Shown: piece after piece, positions 1 to 11,303 of the stretch
Numbering within the stretch: position 1 is the first letter of the stretch
Layout of the letters: every line of letters begins with the position of its first letter
Assembly: GCA_013115125.1 (NCBI GenBank)
Contig: JABANN010000170.1
Span: 1 to 58,069, forward strand
Reading direction: 5' to 3'
From: Perkinsus olseni
Taxonomy: Eukaryota > Perkinsozoa > Perkinsida
Length of the DNA: 58,069 nt
Made by a program: the position numbers and the translations under genes
Notes under the pieces: model-generated
What the model saw: the letters and a program-made list of their open reading frames with translations, nothing else
Database searches by the model: none
Told to the model about the DNA's origin: nothing

Positions 1-1030
1 ACAGGGTTGCGTTCGGGCCGAAAATTGGGACAGGGGGACAGTGACACACAATGGTCTAGCCATTGGTACAACAATGCGCTTTCCGGTGGCTGTCACAAGA
101 CCCTGGTTCGAATCTCGCGCCCGCCGATTCTCCACCTTCATGTGGACCAAACCCAAAATAGGGGACTTATGTGCTAGATGGGATGATACCATCCGGTATC
201 TCCGGATGCGACCGAACGTTAATAGTGAGCGGAGCGTGATGGCGTGGAAACATCCTTAGTCAATCACTCACTGTCACAATGAAAGACTCATTGTCACAGT
301 GAAACTGTACGAGCTGGCCGCAGCTCTACGAGCCTGGCTGATTCATTCGTCAATAACCCTCCCTCCGCGAAGTACTGGGATATACGATAACCTATTTTAC
401 CGAGCCGATAGTTGACATGATGAGAACTAGCATGCCTGAGGAGAGGTCTTTTCAGCGGGCCATCCATGACTCCTTTCATAGTAGTTTTCAATCTGATCCA
501 CTCGGGTCGGTGCGGAGCTAGCTGCGCTCGAGGAAGCGATATCACTATCACTCATTCCCACACCCTCTGCTGGGTCGGAGGCCTCATAAAGCGATGTTTG
601 TGACAGCGTTCTTGGGCCGTCTTTCATGGACACTGCTTCACCCGGCTCGGCTAGCAGCGAAGCGTCTTCCGCAGTGCCAGAGCGGTCAGGAGAATTGCCA
701 AGGTTATAGAGGGGGAGGGGTGTTAGTTGAGATGAGAAATTCCTAACATAGAAGCGCAACAATTTTTGAACTTGAGAAGCATGTGGCTAGGTCGGATGAT
801 CTTTGATGTAACTTGCATCTTACGGCAGCTCTCTGAAACCAATAAAAATAACACCTTGGACGGAAATTTCGCGATAGGCAATGAGATAATCCCTAGGGAA
901 TTCGCTGGGGATTTTTGGACTGCAGTTGGTTTATCGGTCAATAGAGAAGCTAATTACTGTAGTACAAGGCTTTGCTCGGTCGTCCGCAAGTGTGAGTGTG
1001 TTAAGTGCATACTCGTTCCAGAGCAGTAGT
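1..1030. other. Left-edge region without a supportable gene; contains a tRNA-like relic
   Basis: I could not assemble a spliced gene here. Positions 50-66 read like a Pol III A box and 103-116 like a B box (GGTTCGAATC), at about tRNA spacing on plus. The T-stem and acceptor halves do not pair, so this is a degenerate tRNA-like or tRNA-derived SINE-like sequence, not a working tRNA. From about 270 to 1030 there are only short open stretches in competing frames. The 5' exons of the next gene may lie here. Confidence 0.35.
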
Positions 1031-1041
1031 CGTTCAGGCCA

Positions 1042-3216
1042 TTGTCGGCTTTGGCAAGCCGTCTTCACTCCCTGTTCGCGAGCTTCCAACAGCGGGCGGC
1101 CGCGGTCACTGCTATGGCGGAGGAGGGCCATGAGCTAGAAGTGTCAGATAGGGAGTTGGAAGGATATGCCATGGGCTTCAAGACTGCACTGGAACGAGCT
1201 CGCCGGGAGGTAGCTGGACCCGCTTCAAAGGATGCTTATGGGAGGCTATCTTAGGTTGAAGATGCTCTAGAGGAGTCAGCGCTGTTGGACTGGCCGGAGA
1301 TCGACACAGATTACGAGTCTCTTTGCCGGGCCATGGCCTGTGTGGACATAGTTGGAATATGCTTTGTACTGAGGGAGGCTGTGTCGCGGTTTGAGCCCTA
1401 CCACTCGATTGGAGCTTTCTCTTGCGCGAAGCTGAGCTGTCAGAGTTGAAAGTTTCATTTCATCACCAGTGGATTTCAAAGGAGGTGGTGTAGGTTTACG
1501 AGTCCGCGACTCGATCGTTCGGCACAGCATCACGGCTATTGAACTGGTATGTAGCTCATCATGATATGGACCAAGAAATCACTGAGGTACTATCAATTTA
1601 GGGGAATTCGTGCTGGTGAACGCACGTGAGCGCATACTCCTATTGTTGTTGACGAACTCGAGAGGCTGATCAAAACCCGGCTCTCATCGTAGCGAGGAAT
1701 GACGTTCTCTCTCATGAGAAAGTCGAATCAGTTGAATAATGGGAAGTGGCTAGGTGTGACCCAGAGAGCATGGCGATTCGCCAGGGAAATATTGTAACGG
1801 GGCCGTCTACGGTGGTTGAACGGTTCACCTTAAAGTTGGATCTCTACGTAGCCTGGTTGTCTCAGATATCGTCCCGAGCTCATGACTTGCTCATGCATGG
1901 AGACGGGGAGTCGGATGGCGAGGAGGAGTTTTGGGAGTGTGTGCAATTCCTAGCTTGCATGGATATGTCAAAGCACGTGGCACTACTGTTGACGCACTGG
2001 CTGCAAGAGAAGAGCGAGGATCATGAAGTGGATCAGGGGTAGTGGGGAGGGGCATCGGGGATTATTGTTATCGACGGAGTTTCTTTCGGAGAACTGAGGA
2101 AATTGTTACACGGTTTATCGAGTCTACCTGGCGCCTGGCGATACTCCTCGTGACGCTAATCGAGGAGTGGTGGAGTGCAATGAGAGCTGCGGGCATTGCA
2201 GTACCAGTATTCCTAACGCCTGTTGTATCTGTCGAGTTGACTGTTGTCATATGATCGTTGTGTGGCATACCCTCGCTTGAGACTATTCATGACAGCTTAC
2301 TATGCTCCTGCTCTTCCAGCGATCGTACTGATAACTTGTTGATATTGAGATACTGCTCTGAGCCTCGGATCGTACCACATCATCAGGTTGTTCGATGATG
2401 TGAGGCTCTTGGCTACTTTCTATGCGGATATACCATCGATGAATGACATCACTACGCACAGCAGAACAGTGGCGGAGTTCGAGAAGAGGATGGACAACCG
2501 AATGTACCTACGCAAGCCTAGGCGACTGGACGTGCATGGCCGTAATGTGGTCAGGAATCTGGCATACTCTGGCTGGAGCAAGGTCTGTGCTACGGGTAAG
2601 CAGCACAAGGAGACAGCGTTTATCTGGCAACTGAATGCCGGCAGTGAGGAGGTGAGTTGGCCGCTCGCCCGCTATGATATCATCGTCACGAGCAATAGTG
2701 GAATTACGTTGCAAGAGGGGCCGTGCGTGAATCATAGCAAACCTAAGACTTTAGTTTGAGCGAGTCGATATTATGGGTTTGCGGTAGCCGTTATTGCGTT
2801 ATTGCAGTCGTCTCGTCTTAGGGCATGGAATCCCTTATCAAGAGGATGTGCGAGCTCACCTCGCCTGAGACCGGCCCAGTAGAATCGGAGACTGCATGGT
2901 GAGAGGGCTGCTCATCAGCTTGGCAGGCGCAGAGTGGTCGCTGAGCTTCTTACAGGTATTTGAAAGTGATTCTAGAGTACTTCTGGTTCTACCCCAACCT
3001 CAATGTTACGGGTGGTGCCGTGAGTTCCATTGTAGAATCGGCGGCAAAGTTGCTCTCAACTGAGAAGGATGCTTCGGTGGGTGGTCCTCCTCCTATCCTC
3101 GTGGTGACCCCTATTTGCCTCTCCTAGGTTACTCCAATGGACGTGGTTGTGCATGCGTGCCTGACTGGGAACGTCAATGAGCTGCTCACCACTCTATCGG
3201 CTGATGGCAAGGAGTA
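1042..3216 (+). CDS. Unrecognised multi-exon protein, probably helical
   Basis: I do not recognise the product. Splicing supports a real gene. A 49-nt GT-AG intron joins the exon ending ...ERARRE in phase 0 to one starting VEDALEESALLDW, removing an in-frame TAG. Near the end, TAW joins YLKVILEYFWFYPN in phase 2, and STEKDAS joins VTPMDVVVHACL in phase 0 before a TAA at 3214-3216. The middle (1746-2040) encodes a leucine-rich, acidic stretch. The mostly alpha-helical composition and the position directly upstream of HPR-like genes suggest another helical-repeat protein, but I see no diagnostic repeat. The first exon and some internal exons (1550-1745, 2050-2400) are unresolved, so the start is only the first supported exon. 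Confidence 0.45.
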
Positions 3217-3564
3217 ATACTGGATCGTAGCTGCCTCTTAGTGCCTCCTCGATAACCATACTACTACTTATGTATTGAGCATGCACCATGCACATCTACT
3301 ATGGACTGCCGTATTTATGTAGAAAAGTGTGTTGAAGAACGGAGTGGTTTCTCTCGAGTCCATCATCGAGTCTCTCGCAGGTTCGGCGGTTCGATGACTG
3401 TCTGTCACATAGTGGATTTGCTTTATTACACGGGAAGTCTGTCAGAGGCCCTTCCAGCGGAGAGGGATGTGGAGCAATACAGGGACGGGTAATAGGGAGG
3501 TCTAAGTCGCCAATTCCCTCGCCCGGCCGAGCGTCCCAGTGTATCCCCCTGTTCAATAACCTAA

Positions 3565-3635
3565 CTCTGAATCGCTTCTGGAATTGATTTTTTACAAGGA
3601 AGATTTTTCTCGGCGGTTCCAGAATCGATTCTGAG
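3565..3635. repeat. Inverted repeat (hairpin) between two genes
   Basis: Arms at 3565-3584 and 3616-3635 match at 17 of 20 positions as reverse complements around a T-rich loop of about 31 nt. The right arm contains a perfect 14-bp palindrome, CAGAATCGATTCTG (3620-3633). It sits between the end of one plus-strand gene and the start of the next, so it could be a transcript boundary or processing signal, or a remnant of a small inverted-repeat element. Confidence 0.6.
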
Positions 3636-3700
3636 TTTCAGAATCTGTTTTTTGAAAGACATCTATATGTAGTCCCCATCCGCGACAAGTGCTATGAGCC

Positions 3701-4582
3701 GTGGCAGTGGTCATCGTTGGTAGGCATCTCGGTGACTACATCGATCTTCTCACGTCCCGGGCCCTGCACAAGGCGCTGGGATATCGGCTCGCGGAGGACT
3801 ACGCTGCGGCCTCGCATGAGGAGAAACTTCGCCGTCGGAAGCTCTCCAAGATACTCCTCGAAACAGCAGGTAGAGAATCTTCGCTGTGCGTCGTAGGGGC
3901 ATTGAAGTGGTCAGTAGATCCAGTCATCTTCTGCTGCTTCCTACGCTAGTGTGTTCATTCTTCAGAGGAGATAAGTCCGACTGATAATGACTTGATGGCG
4001 GTTATCAAGCGCAGCTTGGATCATCGCTTGCCCGATGTAGCCCTGAGAATATGCTTTGCCCGCTATGAGGCTCTCAGCGATAAGGACGTGCTCTCGGCGA
4101 TTCGGTGGCTTGAGAGATCACAGGACATCAGTACTTCTCGGAAGCCCCTTATTTCGGACTACCTTGACGCTCTATCGATGAAAGAGGGTGGGGTAGGGCA
4201 CTTGGTTGATATCTTCAAGGCAGCCAACCGTCTCAATGGTGGAGAGGCCTTGGGCCGGGGCAGACTGGGTTTCTACTCACGGCTGGCGGCAGCGACCGAG
4301 CGTCCAGAGGGTGGGACTATCGCTAAGCTCATCGTTAGTGACGACTGCCCACCGGAGGCGTTACCGGTATTGCTGAGTGAATTGAGGAGGGCTAAGGGCT
4401 GCGGAGTGCAGGGTGATGAGGCTATGGGGGTGTTGGGCAGATTACAGGACTGTGACTTGAACGAAGAGGAGGCCGACTTGGTGGAGTCTTTGTTGGTGGA
4501 GGTAGGGAAGGAGGCCGCTCATCGCCGCATTCAGAATCGTTTTTGGGGGGTGAGGGATAGCTTTCGCAGTAGTGTTTTGTGA
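3701..4582 (+). CDS. Helical hypothetical protein, two clear exons
   Basis: Exon 3701-3869 joins exon 3966-4582 across a 96-nt GT-AG intron in phase 1 (LLETA/EEISPTDNDLMAV), giving roughly 260 residues. The sequence is rich in Leu, Ala and Arg with regular helix-like spacing (for example DVLSAIRWLERSQDI and ALPVLLSELRRAKG). This looks like an alpha-solenoid, possibly the first part of an HPR/FASTK-like protein. No in-frame ATG was found at the 5' edge, so an upstream exon is likely. The open frame ends at TGA 4580-4582, but a donor at the GTGAGG just before it could extend the gene toward the next one. A role in organellar RNA biology is inferred only from its neighbours. Confidence 0.5.
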
Positions 4583-4690
4583 AGGATTGGGATGAGCTTA
4601 TTGGTGTCCTCCTTTATTCAGTCATTCCTAAACTCCTCCACAGCTGGATCTCCGCAGCCATCTTCCGTGCTCGGTGAGCAGCAGCAGCAG

Positions 4691-7600
4691 AATGCCGGGC
4701 AATGGGTATTCGTCTAGACGTCCGTCGGTGATGGCGGCGCTACTGTTGCAACCGTTTCAATATGCTACGTATAACAAGATGACAAAATGTGGTGTTGTTG
4801 AGGTCCTTAATTAGCCGGGAGTCAATAGGCACGTCAGTGTAACACGGCGGCTTAAAGAAGGCGGCTGGCTGCTTCCACTGTATTGGTGGGTCGCCTCGAG
4901 GATGCGGAACGGTCTGACCTTCTCCCTATATGAACTGTGAGCATCAATTTTTCCGCTCTTACGTAATGCATAACGCGATCGTGCGCATGCTACTCACGAG
5001 GCTTGTAGTAAGGCAGTGCACAGAGGGGGACTGGTGGTGATGCTGGGGAGACTAGGCAGTGGTCTAGCCGACGCTTCCGAGGCCTTCGAGGTGCTGTCGG
5101 CAGTAGCGTTTCTAATTAGTGCATAGTATGGCGCATGCTGTCCGATCGCTCGCGAGGCAGGAGGCCACAGTGAGAGCGATGCCGTCTCTGTTGCGGTATA
5201 CCACACCATTCCGAGCTTCGGACCCTTCGCACCGTCACATCACCGACATCCAGGCCTTGGTCGGTGCGGTGCACACAGACTTCTACGGCAACTCTCGGGA
5301 AAGGATGGTCTCTCGAGCGCCTGAGCTGATGCATTTTATGGCGGCGATGCGGCCTGGGGAGCTGGGGTTGGTCTCACATCACTTCGCGAAGATGGGGTAC
5401 CGGGAGAAAGGCTTCTGGTGAGGTTTCCTCGAGTGCGAAAACGTCATTGTGTGGTTCCTGTGCAGGGCGGAGGTATCCCGCGCGGTGATGGAGTACGGCA
5501 TGGTAGACCCTGTAGCGTGGGATGTTGCTTGCATAGTTAATGCCTTCGCCACCATCGACTACTATGATGAAAAGGTGATGGCTCTTCTACTAAGATACTC
5601 CGCCACGTTTTCGCGTATCTTGCTTGGGAATTTGAGAGAGTATCGTACGGTTCGGTGGTCGTCATAAATCTATCTCTCGCCTCGCCGACGTTTCCAGGGC
5701 AGCAGCATATTACAGGATGCTGACTTTTTCATGACGAGTGGGCTCTTCTTAAGTCGACACTCTGTAGGTTATTCAGCATTGCCTGGTGATAGTGCTTGTC
5801 CTTCAGTGCATTCTATTCCTAGCGGACCAGCTCCGTACTGTGGTTGGCACCATAGACCACATTACGATATCTGTGCTACTACATGGCCTAGGGAGGCTCA
5901 ACGAGCCCAGAAAGGGTGAGTTTCTGCCTGGTGATGGTGATCTCGCGGCCTTATAGTTTACCCTTGCTACTGTGTCACTTCGATTATCAGAACGTTATCG
6001 AGGAGTCCCTTTATCAGAGCATCGCTCTCGTTTGTCTTACTTTGAGCTTCCAGCGGGTCCTGAAAACGCTATGCCATCAGCAGTTCTCGGGGAGCTGCCG
6101 TATGAGACTGTCATTTCTCGTGGAACCAGTCGGCCAACATCGTTTCGGAGTCTGTCTGTTCATTCCTCTGGGGAGCAACGGGCTTCGAATGGACATGTTC
6201 TGGAAGATGAAGGTTTCCGAGTCAGCGAGAACAGCGTGCATGAATGCCTCTTGGTTGAATCACTCACTATTCAGTTGGAGAGCATAGGGGTCGATCGTCC
6301 CATCGGATTCCCAAGGAGGCCCTCGATTCCTTTCTGGATACCTGTGGGGACTGGATCATGGCTAATCGTGGCAATCTGAAGGTCTGTGCCATGGGACAGT
6401 CCATGCAGGGCTTTGCCAAGTTGAAATACTATCGCGATGATCTGTTCACGGTGAGTTCGGGCGGTGCGGCATGCGCTTGTCGAGCTGGTCTCCTTTACTG
6501 ATGCGAATCGGCATGGTCGTGGCGCTTCTCCTGCGTGGAATATGGTCGCGCCTGTGAGCTTGATAGCGTTGTTTGCAGGCACTCGCGGAGAAGGTCCGCG
6601 AAATGGCGAAGGACTTCAACTTGGCGCAGCTGTCCATGGTCATCAATGCCATGGCGAGAAGTCTGACTCACGATTGGGAGGCGGTAGAGGCTCCGCTACT
6701 CGCGCAGGCAGGAACGGCTACTGTCAGGAGGAGGCGGTTTGCCTTCGACTGGAGACAATCCTAGCTGAGATGGACGATTCACAACTACCCGAAGCGTCTA
6801 ACTTCATCGCTGGCATCCTCACAGCGTTTTTGAAGCTGGAAGCGGACTGTAATTTCGTGGCGCGCGAAATAACGCGCGACAGGTAGCGTCATGGTTGACA
6901 GGCCATCCGACTTTGGAAGAAACCATATTACGGCATCTACCTCGATTCATGCCCCTGCTGAGCATGACCGATATCGTCCTTACGGTTCCCTCTCTGGCGC
7001 GGCTGGTCCAAGTTGTCCCACAGAGGGAATTCCTGGAGGCTATCTTTAACGGAAAATGTCGACAGTACATTGCAGCCTACGAGAAGGAGGGGTTGGGAGG
7101 GATTATGCTCACAGCGTAGGCGAGGGCGCTCCACTGGCAACGTGCTCGAACTTCGATCCCTTATGGTCTACTGTAGCGGCGAGGCCTCGTGGAAAGCTCA
7201 CCTCCCCGAGTCATCTCGTGTCATCAGATGCGCGTATCCAACCATGTTTTGTGATCAGACAGCGTCTGGGTTTCACTTATGACATCTGCTGGTGGGAGGA
7301 AGCAGTTGAGCAGGCGATTACTACGATCAACAGAGGCCGATGGAAAGGTCTCACAGCGGCATCCGTCATCTATGCTGTCGCCAGGTCGGGGTGCTACTGG
7401 CCTTGTTGTATTACGTCATTACAAGTCAGAGTATGCCTTCTTCAGATTGGGAGTGACATCGGAGAACTCCAACGTTTCAACCGAGATTCTCACGCAATTC
7501 AAAAATATGAGAAAAAGACTTTTCGAGAGCGTCAGTCCAGTGCTACCGGACCAGGTCACTGATTGGTAGGCAGCGCGGCAGCTAGTTGGCGTTTTGCTGA

Positions 7601-7920
7601 TGGCGATTGTCCTCCCCAGGCATCCTAGGGCGGTCACAACGTTACTGACGGCGTGCGTCAAGACAGACTATTGCGACAAAGAACTTGCCCGGGCTCTGTT
7701 CGACCGGGCCTACGCGACACTGCATCAGTACAACGCGAAAGATATATCGCAGCTGATCTCAGCGATGGGAGTATTCGAAGTGGCACATGGGAATCTCATT
7801 CGAGTTGTAGAACAGCGGTTCGAGACGAAGGCCTTGGTGATGGACCCAGGCCTGATGGCTGTGTTCCAGACTGCTTATTCGAGACTTGGAAGAGAGTGGC
7901 TGTTTCTGCATCGGAGATGA
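4691..7920 (+). CDS. HPR/FASTK-like helical-repeat protein (organellar RNA-binding type)
   Basis: This is a multi-exon gene encoding repeated helix pairs typical of heptatricopeptide (HPR) or FAST-kinase-like proteins. In alveolates such proteins bind mitochondrial or plastid RNA, which is family knowledge. Recognisable units are HHFAKMGYREKGFW joined in phase 2 to AEVSRAVMEYGM (intron about 5419-5465), DQLRTVVGTIDHITISVLL, and YYRDDLFT joined in phase 0 to ALAEKVREMAKDFNLAQLS (intron 6451-6578). A final exon carries DISQLISAMGVFEVAHGNL. The last exon ends with TGA 7918-7920. Exons around 5700-6300 and 7090-7280 are not fully resolved, and the start is a guess at the first plausible ATG. No RAP domain is seen at the C terminus. 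The neighbour downstream is a paralogue. Confidence 0.6.
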
Positions 7921-8094
7921 CATGAGTTTCTGACCGGTTACTTGTGTTGGTTTATAAATAGGTGGGATGGATTAAGTTCGTTATCCTGACTCTGATTTTG
8001 GTTCGAGTGACAGCTCGGTTGCCAATTCGGTTCTTCTAGACATACGAATCGTGCTCGCACCAGCGGCGACAAAGCCACGTCGGATGTCTGATAA

Positions 8095-8166
8095 GCCTTC
8101 TGCCGGAGTCGAACCGACGACCTCCCGCTTACTAAGCGGGTGCTCTACCAACTAAGCTAAGAAGGC
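8095..8166 (-). tRNA. tRNA-Thr (AGU anticodon)
   Basis: Read on minus this is a 72-nt tRNA. It has a perfect 7-bp acceptor (GCCTTCT with AGAAGGC), a 4-bp D stem with one G-T pair, anticodon stem CCCGC/GCGGG around loop TTAGTAA (anticodon AGT), a 5-bp T stem and loop TTCGACT. There is no intron, and CCA is not encoded. It lies between two HPR-like genes and against their direction. Confidence 0.95.
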
Positions 8167-8548
8167 TTGATAGGGGAGTTTGTTTTTACTTTTCATTGGA
8201 CGTCAGCTGACTCCTTTGTTCTATGAAATGCGTGGGCTAGCTGCCGCTTCCAACTCACCGGACCTCAGAATGTATGTTCTGGTTCTCGTTGCTACGTGAG
8301 AGTCGGCAATGAAGGTTAGTAGTGGTCCGGTGTGGATCACCCAGTGGAAACTATAAGTCCGTGATAATCTAAGACTACGAGTCCGAGGAACTAACTAGGC
8401 TCAACCTTATCGACCTCAGTTGATTATGAGGAACTGCGTGTCGTCTCTCCACAAGGGATGGGTAACGTCTCTTCCGTGTGAGCACTTCTGGGTGTTCGGG
8501 CGAGGTCACTGCCCGTCCAGATAGGCTTGTCAGCATCAAGTCCATATA

Positions 8549-11146
8549 ATGCACGCCTCGATCGGCCGTGGAGGTCTCAAGGTTGCGGCTGAGGGGATTT
8601 CAGTCGACCGGATTGCGTCGCTGGGTAGCTGGGTGAAGGAGTGCCATGAGTTGTATCTCAAGAAGGACGCGCAAGCCGTAAGCTACCTTCATCCGTCGGG
8701 CAGTATACGGACTAGAACTCATTCGTCATTTGACACTGACAAACGGTGTATCGCTGCCTTCCCTTCAGCTGGCTCGACGGGCTCCTGAGTTTCTCGAGCT
8801 GACTCCCTTCCTTCGCGGCTACGAGCTTTCGATGCTAGCGAATCATTTCGCCATGATCAAGCTGCAGAGGGAGGAGTTTTGGTGGGCAGCTTTCTTCTGT
8901 TACCTTCCATTGCGAGTACTCCGCCGCCAGTCACGCAGTGCTGCTGGTCTGTTTCCCAGCTCAAGGCTCACCTGTAGGCACGCTTTGGCCAGAAAGTTGA
9001 TAGAAAACGGGTTGCCAGATCCGACACCAGACGATGTCGCGCTGATATCAGATGCATATGGCAAAGCTCAGTGCTTTAGCACCGAGGTCTGCTCCGTATC
9101 AGTCCCCACTATGGCGAGGAGCACACGATCTTACACTCAGGTCATGAGGCTGCTGGCCCAACAGCTTTCTGTGATAGAGAGCCGGTTGGAGGCCTATCCT
9201 CTGAGTGTTCTGATGATGTCCTTGGCGAATATGGTTGAGCATCGCGAGGATAGTAAGCAGCTGCTCGCTCCTGGGTTGCGGTCTGATGCGTTTTAGCGTT
9301 CCCATCATTGAACTTGAAGGGGGAGAGCGAATGTTCGATTCGCGAATTGGCAGATGCTGCATCCGCTGTCCCTCTCAACCTACAAGCGCTCAACGTTTTC
9401 AGATCGGCTCGCCCCGCGACCTCGTCAGGGATTTCGTTCGGCTGCTCGGGCAGACGCAGACGACATGATTGACCTGTTGGAACCGGTCGCCGCGTGGGTG
9501 ATCAGAAATGATCACACACTCTCAGCCTTAACATTAACCTCGATCCTGCAGGGCTTCACGAAGCTGAGATACACTAATACAGCCTTGTACCGTGTGAGTG
9601 ATGGTGCAATCTGTCATGACTGATCGGAAGTGATTGTCCTCTCAGAGTTTGGCCGCAGCCACCCGGCTGTTGGCCCCACAGATGTCGTTTGAACAAGTGT
9701 GCGCGAATTTAGCATCCTTCAACAGGCTGGAGAGGCACGACCGACGGGCTGTAGGTTCTTCAACGAGATCTAGACACTGCTATGTTTACACTGTGGCTGC
9801 CGCTACGTTTCTGAAATTCACTCGCTGATTAAAATGAAATCTGTATTGCAAAGCCTTCTGCTGGAGTTGAACCGACGACCTCCCGCTTACTAAGCGGGTG
9901 CTCTACCAACTAAGCTAAGAAGGCTGAACCTTCGGAACATGTATGTACCCTCGCTGTGCCCAGATAATAGCTCTACTTGATCGGCTTGACGAGCTGCCCG
10001 AAGATGAGATGATGGACAATGCTTTCTTGCCATCGTTAGTTCATGTGGTTGGGAAGTTGGGATTGAAAAGTAGGTCTGTTGTCACCGACCAAGTTGCCGC
10101 TCTCCCATGTCTTCCAACAATGAACAGCTCGAATATTATTGCGCGATACCAGCGAAACTCCTCACTAGGTGTGAGTCGTCCAGGGAATCCCCGAAATTCG
10201 AGTATGTGGTCGGAGCGTTCAGCCGTACTTTGGTCTCAGACCAGAGCGTGCAGAGAACCATATCGAGGAGGCTGCCGGGTTGCATGACTGACATGAAGAT
10301 CGGCGAGCTGATCCGTGTGCTCAGCATGTTGCCAACAGTCGTGCATCGACCCTCTGCGACGTTCCTCCACGAACTTTTTGCTCCGAGCGCGAGATGCCAA
10401 CGCGAACTCAGGCATAGTCATGACCAGACCATCATCAGCGTCATCGTTGAGGCAGCGTAACGGAATATATCGCCAGTGCTGCTGCTTTTACACTTCATCC
10501 TCAGTAATCGCCTCGGCTATGATTCCGAGCCAGAATTCTGGAAGCTTGTGATGGAGACTGTGCCAGGGGAAGTGGCAGCCAACCAGTGGCTCGCAGAGCC
10601 CTTTGTAAAGTGCTTTGTGGCTGTGGCGAAGCTCGAGGTTGAGAATTACCCGGTGGAAGTCCCTCAGTTCTTCGAAGTGATGGAACCAATGATCGTGAGG
10701 GAAATTCCCGGATGGTAAGCTCCTAGTTGTAACGTGGTACAAAACAACTCTGCGGATCCGTGCGCCCTCATTTGATCCGAACGCGCTCGAATTCTAAGAT
10801 CGAGCGAGACAGCTGTTGCTGGTGCTTCAGGAACACCACCATAGTCACGGCTCTGACATGGGGACTTCTATGGCGAAAACAAGCATTGGACCCTACCGTC
10901 ACGGCCGTCCTCCAGTTCGCGCGAGAGAACATCACCGCCTACGACAAGGCCGACGTATACCGGTTGATACGGCTATTGGCTTCCCTCGGCGACCGTCCTC
11001 CATGTGAACTGGCACCGCTCATCGAGATGGTCAACCAGCGAATAGACCAGGGGCAGTTCTTTTACTCAGAATACCAGTGCAAATTAGTGAAAACCTTTTG
11101 TGACAGATTTGATTTATATGTTCGTTGCGATGTTTCTCAGAGATAG
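8549..11146 (+). CDS. HPR/FASTK-like helical-repeat protein, paralogue of the upstream gene
   Basis: Starts at ATG 8549 (MHASIGRGGLKV). Supported exons are 8549-8677, 8769-8881, 8978-9086, 9141-9252, an exon ending at 9593, 9646-9750, 9964-10069, then exons to TGA 11144-11146. Units such as YELSMLANHFAMIKLQREEFW, LEAYPLSVLMMSLANMV, ALTLTSILQGFTKLRYT and KIGELIRVLSMLPTV are HPR-style helix pairs. The phase-2 intron after the FW residues sits at the same place as in the upstream gene, which supports tandem duplication. The expected role is binding of mitochondrial or plastid RNA; this is inferred from the family. Intron 9751-9963 carries an antisense tRNA-Thr gene. The joins between 9253 and 9480 and between 10400 and 10500 are unresolved. 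No C-terminal RAP domain is visible. Confidence 0.65.
9853..9924 (-). tRNA. tRNA-Thr (AGU), intron-nested copy, possibly weakened
   Basis: This is a second 72-nt tRNA-Thr on minus, differing from the copy at 8095 by two transitions. One changes the T loop to TTCAACT, which keeps conserved positions. The other replaces a C-G pair of the T stem with a C-A mismatch. Acceptor, D arm and anticodon arm are unchanged. It lies wholly inside the 213-nt intron 9751-9963 of the HPR-like gene, in antisense. It may be functional or a young pseudogene. Confidence 0.85.
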
Positions 11147-11303
11147 TAGTTTCTGAAAGTGGGTTGAGTCGAGTTTGGAGTGGTATTAAGGCGAGCGAGG
11201 TTTTTTCTTCGCTGGAATTCCGAAAGCGCAAGTTGTTTAGCGCTCGCCCTCAATGCTTCGAGGGCTGTTCCACGTGAGCACTTCTACTCGCACTGTCTTT
11301 TAG

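Noticed and set aside
1236-1260. In-frame TAG suggesting a pseudogene in the first gene
   Set aside because: A 49-nt GT-AG intron in phase 0 removes it cleanly.
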